DNA from: Glaciihabitans tibetensis
GTDB lineage: Bacteria > Actinomycetota > Actinomycetes > Actinomycetales > Microbacteriaceae
Length of the DNA stretch: 64,000 nucleotides
NCBI RefSeq assembly: GCF_003003265.1
Contig: NZ_PVTL01000002.1
Span: 372,001-436,000 of the forward strand
Reading direction: 5' to 3'
Under the pieces are notes generated by a model. It did no database searches, had not been told where the DNA came from, and worked only from the letters and a program-made list of their open reading frames with translations. Positions 1-9,696 of the stretch are shown piece by piece; position 1 is the stretch's first letter, and the number at the start of each line of letters is the position of its first letter. The position numbers and the translations under genes are program-made.

Positions 1-25
1 CAAAGGGGCTCCTCAAGCGAATCAC

Positions 26-925
26 CTAGCCAACGGACGCCTCGCGCGTGAGCAGGTAGCCGTTGAGGTCGGCGGTCATGTCGGCACGAACGGGGTGCGG
101 CCGTCCGTCGAGCACGCGGATCGGCACGGCGAGCCGGCCGCTGGACACCAACCAGGCGGCGTCAGTGTGGCCCAGTTCGATTGGCGTGAGCAACTCAAAT
201 CCCGTTCCGAGCCCACGCTGGCGGGCCCATTGGAACGCGTCGCCCTGGGTCGTGCCTTCCAGGATTCCTGACTCAGTGGCCGGTGTGCGCAACTGCCCGT
301 CGCGCAGGTAAATCAGGCTCGATGTCGGGCCCTCCAGCACGAAGCCGTCGGAGCTGACGAAAAGGACATCGTCCGCGTTGCGACGCGCGGCCTCGCGCAG
401 GGCAGCGCGATTGACCGCATAGGACAGTGTTTTTGCGCCGGACAGCAGCCACGGCGAGGTGCGCCCGACGTCATGCCTGAGTCCCCGGTCAAGAAGCACA
501 ACGCGCACGCCGCGGGTTCTTGCCACTGAGTGGTCAGTCGACACGGACGCGAAGACCCAGCCGGTGGGCCGGGCATCACCCTCCACACCGCGGGTGAGGA
601 CCGCGCGCACGAAACCTTCCGCGACCGGGTCGAGTCTCTCGACGACCGCCCTGATGGCCTGCCGCCAGGTGGCGAGGTCGGGCGCCGGAAGTTCGAGAAC
701 CTCCGCCGAGTGGGTGAACCGCGCCAGATGCGCTTCGAGGGCGTGCGGGATGCCGCGCACAACACTGATTGATTCGAAGATGCCATCGCCACGGGTCACG
801 CCCAGATCCTGCACATTCAGCTGCGGTCGGAGCGGGTCGGCGAAGCTGAACAGAGGTGCCGCAGGGTCCCGCGGCGCGGCGGAGTTCGATGGCCGGTTCA
901 GTACGGCGAGCACGGTGCGTGACAT
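26..925 (-). CDS. Fold-type IV PLP aminotransferase (aminodeoxychorismate lyase / branched-chain aminotransferase family)
   Basis: 299 aa. Class IV aminotransferases include PabC (4-amino-4-deoxychorismate to p-aminobenzoate plus pyruvate, folate pathway), IlvE and D-amino acid aminotransferase. Visible features: the N-terminal TRGDGIFES block (about residues 44-52), the PLP lysine in SGAKTLSY (K165), the conserved glutamate of VLEGPTSS (E198) and a GILEGTTQ block near 220. Length and the lyase-like spacing favour PabC, but the substrate cannot be assigned from motifs alone. ATG at 925; a GAGAAT hexamer 6 nt upstream would make it leaderless (weak). A 124-aa gene on the same strand ends just upstream, at 930. 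Family sure, exact enzyme not. Confidence 0.85.
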   Translation of the reverse strand: MSRTVLAVLNRPSNSAAPRDPAAPLFSFADPLRPQLNVQDLGVTRGDGIFESISVVRGIPHALEAHLARFTHSAEVLELPAPDLATWRQAIRAVVERLDPVAEGFVRAVLTRGVEGDARPTGWVFASVSTDHSVARTRGVRVVLLDRGLRHDVGRTSPWLLSGAKTLSYAVNRAALREAARRNADDVLFVSSDGFVLEGPTSSLIYLRDGQLRTPATESGILEGTTQGDAFQWARQRGLGTGFELLTPIELGHTDAAWLVSSGRLAVPIRVLDGRPHPVRADMTADLNGYLLTREASVG

Positions 926-929
926 GTAT

Positions 930-1304
930 TTATTCTCGCGTGCGGGGTCCCGGTCCGTGCGAGATGGCGTGACTCAGGGGTGCAGCGGCAGCGAGGCCTC
1001 CGCGCAAGCGCCCGATCAATGACCAGACCGTGCGGGTGAGCGGGGGATGATCCAGGGCGATCTGTCGGAGTACTCGGTATTCGCGGGTGGGAGAGGGGAG
1101 CTGGCCGCCGTTGGCGTTGATCGCGTCGGCCCGCAGGAGGTACACCACCAGCTCATCGACCGAAGGCAATTCCTCCATGAAATCCCACGGGTCCCCGCCG
1201 TCGAGACATCGCTCGAAGATCACCGTCTCCAGCTCGTCTCTGGCCTCGGCGCGAAGCACCTCGAGACTCGCCCTGGCACGGGGGACGGGGAAGTTCGAAG
1301 CCAT
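930..1304 (-). CDS. Unknown 124-aa protein, probably cytoplasmic
   Basis: No family recognised. A soluble, acidic-to-neutral protein without signal peptide or membrane segment: an acidic first half (ELETVIFERCLDGGDPWDF, DELVVYLLRAD) and an Arg/Ala/Pro-rich tail. Supported as a gene by its clean start: ATG at 1304 lies 6 nt downstream of TAGGCT (1311-1316), the leaderless arrangement seen many times in this window. It runs in the same direction as the class IV aminotransferase and ends 4 bp before that gene's ATG, so co-transcription is likely. It may be a small lineage-specific protein; no function is proposed. Confidence 0.7.
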   Translation of the reverse strand: MASNFPVPRARASLEVLRAEARDELETVIFERCLDGGDPWDFMEELPSVDELVVYLLRADAINANGGQLPSPTREYRVLRQIALDHPPLTRTVWSLIGRLRGGLAAAAPLSHAISHGPGPRTRE

Positions 1305-1310
1305 AAATCC

Positions 1311-1316
1311 AGCCTA
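1311..1316 (-). promoter_or_regulatory. Candidate leaderless -10 (TAGGCT) for the 124-aa gene
   Basis: TAGGCT on the minus strand, 6 nt before the ATG at 1304. No convincing -35. Transcription would start at or next to the start codon. Confidence 0.55.
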
Positions 1317-1441
1317 CGCGCGCTCGCGGCCGGGAGTCGAATTGTTCCGATCCGGTCCTTCACGTCTGTCGTTTGCGGAACGCTGTCCCCAGATCACCTC
1401 GCAACACAGGAGCGGAGCGCAAGGTTCGCAAACCTAGGGGA

Positions 1442-1861
1442 ATGACGACGACCCCCTCCTACGACAGCCTGGTTCCGCTTCGCACCGACTTCCTCATCGA
1501 ACAGCGAGTGCGCGACCTGATCGGGCGTGCAAATCTCCGCCAGCTGTGGCTGCTGTTCCTCGACGAGCAGCAGGTGCAGCTTCCTTTGCTGCTTCCCATC
1601 GATGGGCTGCCCTCCCGCCCGACAGAAGACGGCACCGCGCGTGTGGTTGACAATGTCGTGCGGCTGATGGAGGAGCTCGGAGCGGCAGGGCTGGTGGTGG
1701 TCTGGGAAAGGTACGGCCCCGCCCACCTCAGCGAAGGGGACACCGAATGGGTCCGGTGCTTCGCCAGTGCGTGCGGGGCCGTGCGGCTTCCGTTGCGCGC
1801 GATGCTGCTCTCGCACCGCCACGGGGTCCGGTGGATCGCCGCGGATGATTACCTGAGGTGA
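1442..1861 (+). CDS. Unknown 139-aa protein
   Basis: No family recognised with confidence. Mixed alpha/beta composition without signal peptide or transmembrane helix. Hydrophobic strands (LRQLWLLFLD, VQLPLLLPIDG, GAAGLVVVWERYG) alternate with charged loops, and the C-terminus LSHRHGVRWIAADDYLR has the look of a strand-turn-helix end. ATG at 1442 was chosen because no in-frame start in the preceding non-coding stretch has better support. It is divergent from the 124-aa gene across 137 bp. Codon use and third-position GC look like the neighbours, so it is probably native. Confidence 0.65.
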   Translation: MTTTPSYDSLVPLRTDFLIEQRVRDLIGRANLRQLWLLFLDEQQVQLPLLLPIDGLPSRPTEDGTARVVDNVVRLMEELGAAGLVVVWERYGPAHLSEGDTEWVRCFASACGAVRLPLRAMLLSHRHGVRWIAADDYLR

Positions 1862-1950
1862 CTGGGCGCGCGGAGGTCGCAAGTCCGACGGATCGCGCTC
1901 GCGCGGCAGGCTCCTGCGGCAGGCTCGTGCGGCAAGGTGTGCAGGATTGG

Positions 1951-2163
1951 CTACGCGGTGCCGGCGCCGGCCGTTGGTTCGTCGTCGGGGCGGTCGACAT
2001 CGGTGTACGTTCCGGCGTCATCGTCATTCTCGACGCGGTTCGTGCTGGTCTTCTTGTGCTCAGAATGGCTGGTCGTTGTCGTCGTCTCGGTGTCGTCGTT
2101 GAGGTCGGGATCGATGGGAACGGTGTCGGCGTCGTCGTGGGGTCGGTTCGTTGGATCGCTCAT
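1951..2163 (-). CDS. Small acidic, probably disordered protein (70 aa)
   Basis: 70 aa, starting MSDPTNRPHDD, dominated by Asp, Thr, Glu and Pro with a TETTTTTSH run and no hydrophobic core, hence probably intrinsically disordered. The ATG at 2163 is preferred over an upstream in-frame start because TATCGT (2171-2176) lies 7 nt before it. It stands alone between the 139-aa gene (convergent) and aspA (divergent). The 89 bp before it (1862-1950) hold only a short TGCGGCAGGCTC-like repetition. Function unknown. Confidence 0.55.
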   Translation of the reverse strand: MSDPTNRPHDDADTVPIDPDLNDDTETTTTTSHSEHKKTSTNRVENDDDAGTYTDVDRPDDEPTAGAGTA

Positions 2164-2170
2164 GAAGGGA

Positions 2171-2176
2171 ACGATA
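2171..2176 (-). promoter_or_regulatory. Candidate leaderless -10 (TATCGT) for the 70-aa acidic protein
   Basis: TATCGT on the minus strand, 7 nt from the ATG at 2163; decides between two in-frame starts. Confidence 0.5.
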
Positions 2177-2302
2177 CGCTCGGCCAGCAATCAGCGAAAG
2201 ACTAGAAACGTTGCAGGCTCTGCGCTAAGGGCGCCTTGCCGGAATCAGATGAGGCGGTCGACAAGCGCCTACGATTGATCGGGTGATCAAGGGAGACGCA
2301 CG

Positions 2303-3883
<1,581 letters not shown>

Positions 3884-3959
3884 CGGGAGCCAGCAGCCGG
3901 CGGCCGGGAGCGGCGAGCCGACAGCCGACAGCCGCGGGCGGCAGCTGGACCGACGACGA

Positions 3960-4625
3960 CTACGGCCTAGGCGTCGCCGTTCCCTCGTTGCCGGCTTCGG
4001 CGGGGGTGGCGTTTTCGTCGTCTTCGAAGTCGTCATCGAGGTCCGCGAGAGCATTGTCGCGAGCCTCGCTGGCCTTCAGCACGGCCCGGTCGCGGGCATC
4101 CTCGCCCCGCTCCTTCAGGTCTGATGCGGTCGTCGAGACACGGTCCTTCACCTCATCGGCGGTGCCGGTGACCTTGCCCGCGACGTCCTTAGCAGTGGTC
4201 ACGGTCTTGTCTGCGACGTCCTTGGCAGTGGTCACGGTCTTGTCTGCGACGTCCTTGGCAGTGGTCACGGTCTTGTCTGCGACGTCCTTCGCGGTCGTCA
4301 CGGTCTTGTCTGCGACGTCCTTCGCGGTAGAGGCGGTCTTGTCCGCGACCTCCATCGCGACGACGGCGGTTTTCTCCGCGACATCCTTCGCTGTTCCGGC
4401 CACGGTGGTGGCGACATCCTTCGCGACCGACTCGACCTTGGCCCGCACCACGGGAGCCTGCTCACGGGCATAGCTCTCGACGTCGGTGCGTGCCTTGCGC
4501 ACCCGCGGGCTCGTCCAGAAGTGCTGTGCCCGTGCGCGGATCTGTTCGTAACGTTCGCGTCCGGCGCGAGCGCCAAGCACATACCCGATGGACAATCCGA
4601 CCAGTAGCAGCAACTTTGACTTCAT
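3960..4625 (-). CDS. YtxH-like protein with 11-residue repeats
   Basis: 221 aa. The N-terminus (KLLLLVGLSIGYVLGARAGRERYEQI) is a single membrane segment followed by the Gly/Arg turn typical of YtxH-domain proteins. Residues about 66-170 are a long amphipathic helix made of 11-residue units of the type TAKDVADKTVT, nearly identical from 100 to 149 and degenerate on both sides, resembling LEA or apolipoprotein helices. The C-terminus is acidic. In B. subtilis YtxH is a general stress protein; a membrane-tethered stress role is inference. It follows ligD on the same strand by 20 bp but has its own leaderless-type -10 (4632-4637). Repeat number may vary between strains. Confidence 0.8.
   Translation of the reverse strand: MKSKLLLLVGLSIGYVLGARAGRERYEQIRARAQHFWTSPRVRKARTDVESYAREQAPVVRAKVESVAKDVATTVAGTAKDVAEKTAVVAMEVADKTASTAKDVADKTVTTAKDVADKTVTTAKDVADKTVTTAKDVADKTVTTAKDVAGKVTGTADEVKDRVSTTASDLKERGEDARDRAVLKASEARDNALADLDDDFEDDENATPAEAGNEGTATPRP
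4182..4346. repeat. Five tandem 33-bp repeats inside the YtxH-like gene
   Basis: Units begin at 4182, 4215, 4248, 4281 and 4314, each opening with GACGTCCTT on the plus strand. Units 2 and 3 are identical. 33 bp equals one 11-residue helix repeat, so changes in copy number keep the frame. Confidence 0.95.
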
Positions 4626-4631
4626 GCGTCA

Positions 4632-4637
4632 ACCCTA
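4632..4637 (-). promoter_or_regulatory. Candidate leaderless -10 (TAGGGT) for the YtxH-like gene
   Basis: TAGGGT on the minus strand, 6 nt before the ATG at 4625, placed in the 20-bp gap after ligD. Would allow expression independent of ligD. Confidence 0.5.
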
Positions 4638-4645
4638 CGCTGCGC

Positions 4646-7201
4646 TCACTCGCGGAGCACCTGCTCGGCGGTCTTGTCTGGGCGCCAGCCCCGCCAGGTT
4701 GGCTGCCGGATGCGGTCGCCCGCGGTCCACTCCGCGAACTCAACCTCCGCCACGAGGGTCGGGGTGACCCAGCGGGCGTCCCGCGCATCGGAAGCCGGAA
4801 CGTCGGCGAATGGCGAGGTAATGCGCTCAAGGCGTGCAAGCCGAGCGGTAATGGCGTCGAGGGTGCGCTCGTCGAACCCTGTCCCCACCCGGCCGACGTA
4901 GTGAAGCCCCTCGGCTGTTGGGATCCCCATCAGCAGCGAGCCGATCTGGGCGGCCCGGCGTCCCTTGCCCGGTCGCCAGCCGCCGATGATCACTTCCTGG
5001 GTTTGGTGGTGCTTGATCTTGATCCAGGAGGGCGACCGTCGACCGGGAGAGTAGCGGCTGGTCAGTTTCTTCGCCATCACTCCCTCGAGCTGGAGGTCGC
5101 GGCTTGCCTGGAGCGCGGTCTCGAGGTCGCGTTCGAACGCGGGCGGCACCACGATCCGCTTGTGTGGCGTCACTGTCGAGTGCAGGATCTCGCGGCGCTC
5201 GGCATAGGACAACCCCACCGTCGATCCGCCGGCTTCCGGACGCTGGTCGGTTGCGAGGATATCGAAGGCGATGTACTGCACCGGGTTATCGCGGGAAGCG
5301 CGTGCGATGTCCTGCGACCCGCTCAGTTGCATCCGCGATTGCAGGCGGGAGAAGTCCACCCGCCCGCCGGCGGTGAAGGCGACAATCTCGCCATCGAGGG
5401 TGATATTTCCCCGGACCGCCGAGGCGATGTCGGCCAGTTCCGGATAGGTGGCGGTGAGATCGATGCCGTTGCGGCTGGTAAGTCGCACGGAGTCACCCTC
5501 AACCACCGCGATTGCTCGAATCCCGTCCCACTTCATCTCGAACGCCCAGTCGACCTCGTGATCCTGCTCCCGGGCGAACCGTTCGGCTTCACCGAGGGTG
5601 GCGAGCATCGGACGCGGTGCCTTGCCGGGGCGCGGCTCGCCCTCGACCGCGTCGGCATCGTCCCGCACCGCGCCAGGCCGTGGTTCTTCCGCCGGGACCG
5701 GGACCGGGTCCGCTGACGCCGAAGAGCCGTCGCCTTTCATCAGGTGAATCAGCCAGGTGTTATCGCCCTCGCTCGCCGAGGAGTGCGTGTGAATGAGCGC
5801 GTACCGGGCGCTACCGTGCTGCGACCCGTGAATGGTCACGATGACTTCCTTGCCGTCGCGCCACTTCTCGAGATCGTAGGTTCCGCTGTCCCAGATGGTC
5901 ACCTCGCCCGCGCCATACTCGCCCGCGGGAATCGAGCCTTCGAAAGAGCCATATTCGAGTGGATGATCCTCCGTCTGCACCGCGAGATGATTGCGACGCG
6001 GGTCGGTGGGTACCCCCTTCGGCAGTGCCCAACTCACGAGGACTCCCTCGTGCTCCAGCCGGAAATCCCAGTGCAGCCGGCGCGCGTGGTGCTCCTGGAT
6101 CACAAAGCTGCGGCCCTCGGCTGTGGCTGTGGCTGTGGCGGAGGCGGACGCTGAGGCTGCGGGGCGGTGGCCGGTGCCCGCACCCGGGGCTGCAGGCACC
6201 GGTTCTGGAGTCTTCCGTGCGTCTCGTTTGCTGCGGTATACCTCGAGTCGGTCGTGACCCGCGCTCGCGGCATCCGCTTGATCCCCCTCATTCGTCCCCA
6301 GAACAGGGCGGTCCTCGTCGGTCAGTAATTCGGCAAGAGGGTCGCCTCGTCGCTCGAGACGACGAAGCACCTCCGTGTAGTCGAGTTGCGCGAGGGAGGG
6401 AGAGGCGAGCTCCCGCCAGGTGCGAGGGGCGGCCACGAACGGCTGAGCGCGCCCCCGCAGCGAATAGGGTGCAATGGTCGTCTTGCTGCCGTTGTTCTGG
6501 CTCCAGTCCACCAGCACCTTGCCCTCGCGGCGGGTCTTCTTCATGTCGCTGACAATGAGATCGGGATGATCCGCCTCCAGTGCGCGGGCGAGCTCGTGAG
6601 CGAGAGCCGAAGCCTGGTCGCTGCTCTGGCTGCCGTCGAGGGCGGCGTACAGGTGAATCCCTTTGCTCCCGCTGGTGAGCGGGAACGGTTCGAGGCCCAT
6701 GTCGCGCACGATGGCGCGCACCAACCGCGCCACCTCCGCGCACTCGGCGAGTCCGACGCCCGGGCCGGGGTCGAGATCGAGCACCAGCCGGTCGGGATTG
6801 CGCGGCATCGCATCGGCGTCGAACCGCCACTGGGGTACGTGCACCTCGAGCGCTGCCATCTGGGCGAGCCAGGTGAGCGTTCCCACCTCGTTGATGATCG
6901 GGTACTCGTTTACGTGCTCGCGGTGCTGGATGGCGCGGCGCGAAACCCAGTCCGGCGTGGAGCCGTCGAGATCCTTCTGGAAGAAGGCCTTTCCCGGCTC
7001 GTCCGTCGTTCCGACGCCGTGCACCCACCGCTTGCGCGTCACGGGGCGGTCGTGGATGTGCGGGATCATCGTCGCGGCCACCCGCGAGTAGTACCCAATC
7101 ACATCGCCCTTGGTGGTTCCGGATTCGGGATAGAGCACCTTGTCGAGGTTCGTGAGTTTGAGTCGGTGGCCGCCGACGCTCACCAGTTGCGAGGAGCCCA
7201 T
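4646..7201 (-). CDS. ligD: Multidomain ATP-dependent DNA ligase LigD (POL-PE-LIG)
   Basis: 851 aa from the ATG at 7201. NHEJ end-processing and sealing enzyme working with Ku. Domain order is the mycobacterial one: primase-like polymerase (residues 1 to about 290, metal-binding LVLDLDPGPG), a Pro/Ala/Ser linker with a Ser-Ala-Thr low-complexity run, 3'-phosphoesterase (from about F366: QEHHARRLHWDFRLEH), then ATP-dependent ligase (adenylated lysine K557 in EMKWDG) with an OB-fold end (RQPTWRGWRPDK). An earlier in-frame start would add 37 residues and run into the Ku promoter region, so MGSSQLVSVGGHRLKLTN is preferred. It is divergent from ku across 82 bp, which probably contains both promoters. 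Confidence 0.96.
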   Translation of the reverse strand: MGSSQLVSVGGHRLKLTNLDKVLYPESGTTKGDVIGYYSRVAATMIPHIHDRPVTRKRWVHGVGTTDEPGKAFFQKDLDGSTPDWVSRRAIQHREHVNEYPIINEVGTLTWLAQMAALEVHVPQWRFDADAMPRNPDRLVLDLDPGPGVGLAECAEVARLVRAIVRDMGLEPFPLTSGSKGIHLYAALDGSQSSDQASALAHELARALEADHPDLIVSDMKKTRREGKVLVDWSQNNGSKTTIAPYSLRGRAQPFVAAPRTWRELASPSLAQLDYTEVLRRLERRGDPLAELLTDEDRPVLGTNEGDQADAASAGHDRLEVYRSKRDARKTPEPVPAAPGAGTGHRPAASASASATATATAEGRSFVIQEHHARRLHWDFRLEHEGVLVSWALPKGVPTDPRRNHLAVQTEDHPLEYGSFEGSIPAGEYGAGEVTIWDSGTYDLEKWRDGKEVIVTIHGSQHGSARYALIHTHSSASEGDNTWLIHLMKGDGSSASADPVPVPAEEPRPGAVRDDADAVEGEPRPGKAPRPMLATLGEAERFAREQDHEVDWAFEMKWDGIRAIAVVEGDSVRLTSRNGIDLTATYPELADIASAVRGNITLDGEIVAFTAGGRVDFSRLQSRMQLSGSQDIARASRDNPVQYIAFDILATDQRPEAGGSTVGLSYAERREILHSTVTPHKRIVVPPAFERDLETALQASRDLQLEGVMAKKLTSRYSPGRRSPSWIKIKHHQTQEVIIGGWRPGKGRRAAQIGSLLMGIPTAEGLHYVGRVGTGFDERTLDAITARLARLERITSPFADVPASDARDARWVTPTLVAEVEFAEWTAGDRIRQPTWRGWRPDKTAEQVLRE

Positions 7202-7283
7202 CGCTCTATTCTGCTCGACCCGCCCCACCCGAACCAGCGCGCGGGTCTTACGTGAAGCAAAGTCATCGGGGAGGATGATCTGT

Positions 7284-8147
7284 ATGCGATCTATTTGGAA
7301 GGGCGCGATCACCTTCGGACTCGTGAACGTGCCGGTGAAGGTCTATTCCGCGACGGAAGACCACGATGTGAGCCTCCACCAGGTACACAACGCAGACGGT
7401 GGCCGGATCCGGTACCAGCGACGTTGCGAGATCTGCGGCAAAATCGTCGACTACGAAAACATCGACAAAGCGTACGACGACGGCGAACGCACCGTTGTCC
7501 TCACCGACGAGGACTTCAGCTCGTTGCCCGAGGAACGCAGCCGCGAGATCGATGTCGTCGAGTTCGTGCCGAGCGAGCAGATCGATCCGATCATGTTCGA
7601 CCGGAGCTACTTTCTCGAGCCCGACTCGAAGTCGTCGAAGGCCTACGTGTTGCTGCGACGCACCCTGGAAGCGACCGACCGCACCGCCATCGTGCACTTC
7701 GCGCTGCGCCAGAAGACCCGCCTCGCCGCGCTGCGGGTGCGCGGCGACGTTCTCCTGCTGCAGACCCTGCTGTGGGACGACGAGGTACGTGAAGCGAGCT
7801 TTCCCGCGCTCGACGAGAGGGTGCGTATCTCAGCGCAGGAGCTGGAAATGAGTGCGGCGCTGGTCTCGTCGTTCGAATCCGACTTCTCGCCGGAGGACTT
7901 CACCGATGATTACCAGGAGCAGCTCAAGCAGCTCATCGATGCAAAGCTCGAGAAGGGAGATGCGCTGAGCACGGAAGACACCTTCGGCGAGCAGCCTGAG
8001 CGCGAAAGCGGCGGCGACGCTGAGGTGGTCGATCTGATGGAAGCGCTCAAACGCAGCGTCGAGCGCAGCCGCGCAGACAAGAAGGCGGCACCGAAGAAGT
8101 CACCCGCGAAGAAGACCGCGGCGAAGAAGCGAAGCGCCGCTAGCTGA
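7284..8147 (+). CDS. ku: DNA end-binding protein Ku
   Basis: 287 aa. Homodimeric ring that binds double-strand break ends and recruits LigD. The Ku core starts canonically (MRSIWKGAITFGLVNVPVKVYSA) and includes the family blocks ERSREIDVVEFVP, FDRSYFLEPD and TDRTAIVHFALRQKTRLAALR. After about residue 255 comes a Lys/Ala tail (KKAAPKKSPAKKTAAKK), the basic extension that in other actinobacterial Ku proteins adds DNA contacts. ATG at 7284 has GGGGAGG 9 nt upstream; an in-frame ATG at 7272 is less well placed. The 3' end overlaps the convergent ada-alkA gene by 8 bp. Confidence 0.97.
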   Translation: MRSIWKGAITFGLVNVPVKVYSATEDHDVSLHQVHNADGGRIRYQRRCEICGKIVDYENIDKAYDDGERTVVLTDEDFSSLPEERSREIDVVEFVPSEQIDPIMFDRSYFLEPDSKSSKAYVLLRRTLEATDRTAIVHFALRQKTRLAALRVRGDVLLLQTLLWDDEVREASFPALDERVRISAQELEMSAALVSSFESDFSPEDFTDDYQEQLKQLIDAKLEKGDALSTEDTFGEQPERESGGDAEVVDLMEALKRSVERSRADKKAAPKKSPAKKTAAKKRSAAS

Positions 8148-9621
8148 GATCGATGGCGGATGTCGCGGGAACCCAGTCGCGCGCCCGCCACAGGTGCATC
8201 GCGGCGTAGCTCCGCCAGGGCGCCCAACGCTCGCCGTACCGTAGGAGGGTCGGCGCCGTTGCGGGAAGGCCCCTGGCCGCGGCGCTCCGAGCCAATACGA
8301 GGTCCGTTCCGAGCAAGACGTCGGGATTGCCCAGCACCCGCATCGCAAGGTACCCCGCCGTCCAGGGGCCTATCCCCGGGATGCGAAGCAGGCGCTCACT
8401 GAATTCTCCAACCGGGGTGGAGACATCAAGTACCAGCGTTCCCGACGCCAGCTCTTCGGCGACCGCGAGCACGGTCGCGACCCGGGAGGCCGGACCCCGT
8501 AACACCGACGAACCGCCCTCGACGATTTGCGCGGCCGTCGGAAACTGCCCTTCGGATCCGAGCTGCGCGGTCAGAGCTCCCAGGGTGGTGCGGGCAGCGG
8601 CGACCGAGATCTGTTGCCCAATGAGCGTGCGAAACAGCGCCTCCTCAGCGTCGAGCGAGCCGGGAAGTCGGATGCCTGGAACAGCGGTGACAAGCGGGGC
8701 GAGGTGGGGATCGGTGGCGAGGGCGGTATCGATCGCGACGGAATCCGCGTCGAGGTCGAACATCCTTCGCACCCGCGCGACCAGGGGGCTCAGGTCGCTG
8801 ATGTCGGCGAGCGTTGCAGAACAAACCACGCCGGGCTCTTCCGAAAGCCGCACGCTGATGCGCGCAGGGCCGTGTGGCATGCGCACGCGCCGCTCGAACA
8901 CCGTGTCGTCTGCGTACTCGAGGCCGGGGATGGCGTGGTCGGCGAAGAATCTCATCAGGCCGGCACCATCGAACGGCGGCCGCGCGGGCAACCGCAGGGT
9001 CAGGGTGGTGGAGCCCTCTGTCGGGGCGGAAGCGGGCACCGCCGACCGCGAGACCGACCGGGCGCGCAGCTGCGTCGGAGTAACCCGGAACACCTCGGCG
9101 ATGGTGTCGTTGAACTGGCGGATGCTGGAGAAGCCCGCGGCGAACGCGACCTGCGCGATGGGTAGATCGGTTCCGACGAGGAGGGTCCTGGCCGCCCCGG
9201 CCCGATGCGCCCGGGCGAGCGCGAGAGGGCCGGCGCCGAGTTCGGACACCAGAACGCGGGCAAGGTGACGCGGGGTGTAGCCCAGACGTGACGCGAGACC
9301 ACCAACCCCCTCCCGCTCGACCACCCCATCGGTGATCAGGCGCATCGCACGGGAGGCGAGGTCGTCGTGGATGTTCCAGTCCGGTGAACCCGGCACAGCG
9401 TCGGGGGCGCAGCGTTTGCAGGCGCGCAGACCCGCCTCGTGGGCGGCCGCGGCCGTGCGATAGAACCGCACGTTGTGCTCGCGGGGAGTCATCGCCGGGC
9501 AGCTGGGGCGGCAATAAATACCGGTGGAATGCACACCGGCGATGAACTGGCCATCGAACCGTGAATCCCGCGACGACAGGGCACGATATTGCTCGGCGAA
9601 GTCGAGGTCAGTGGTCGTCAT
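8140..9621 (-). CDS. Ada/AlkA fusion: methyl-phosphotriester sensor, AraC-type regulator and 3-methyladenine glycosylase
   Basis: 493 aa. Residues 1-80 are an Ada zinc domain with all four cysteines (C37, C41, C68, C71), which takes up methyl groups from phosphotriesters and switches on DNA binding. Residues about 85-185 are an AraC helix-turn-helix (LASRLGYTPRHLARVLVSELG, QVAFAAGFSSIRQFND). Residues about 205-320 are AlkA N-terminal-like and about 320-490 an HhH-GPD glycosylase with RIPGIGPWTAGYLAMR and the catalytic aspartate at about D440. It probably senses and repairs alkylated DNA and activates its own gene. No O6-methylguanine methyltransferase domain is present. Start ATG at 9621; upstream signal weak. 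Confidence 0.95.
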   Translation of the reverse strand: MTTTDLDFAEQYRALSSRDSRFDGQFIAGVHSTGIYCRPSCPAMTPREHNVRFYRTAAAAHEAGLRACKRCAPDAVPGSPDWNIHDDLASRAMRLITDGVVEREGVGGLASRLGYTPRHLARVLVSELGAGPLALARAHRAGAARTLLVGTDLPIAQVAFAAGFSSIRQFNDTIAEVFRVTPTQLRARSVSRSAVPASAPTEGSTTLTLRLPARPPFDGAGLMRFFADHAIPGLEYADDTVFERRVRMPHGPARISVRLSEEPGVVCSATLADISDLSPLVARVRRMFDLDADSVAIDTALATDPHLAPLVTAVPGIRLPGSLDAEEALFRTLIGQQISVAAARTTLGALTAQLGSEGQFPTAAQIVEGGSSVLRGPASRVATVLAVAEELASGTLVLDVSTPVGEFSERLLRIPGIGPWTAGYLAMRVLGNPDVLLGTDLVLARSAAARGLPATAPTLLRYGERWAPWRSYAAMHLWRARDWVPATSAIDLS

Positions 9622-9683
9622 CTGCCCAGCGTGCCACGGGAGAGGGGGTCACGCTAGCGGGTTTGGGACATCGCCTGCGCCGT

Positions 9684-9689
9684 TAGGCT
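9684..9689 (+). promoter_or_regulatory. Candidate leaderless -10 (TAGGCT) for the FAD-linked oxidase
   Basis: TAGGCT, 7 nt before the GTG at 9697, in the 75-bp divergent gap with ada-alkA. Confidence 0.5.
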
Positions 9690-9696
9690 CGGGGGT

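Noticed and set aside
7202-7312. LigD start at 7312
   Set aside because: Would overlap the ku start; residues before MGSSQLV do not resemble LigD.
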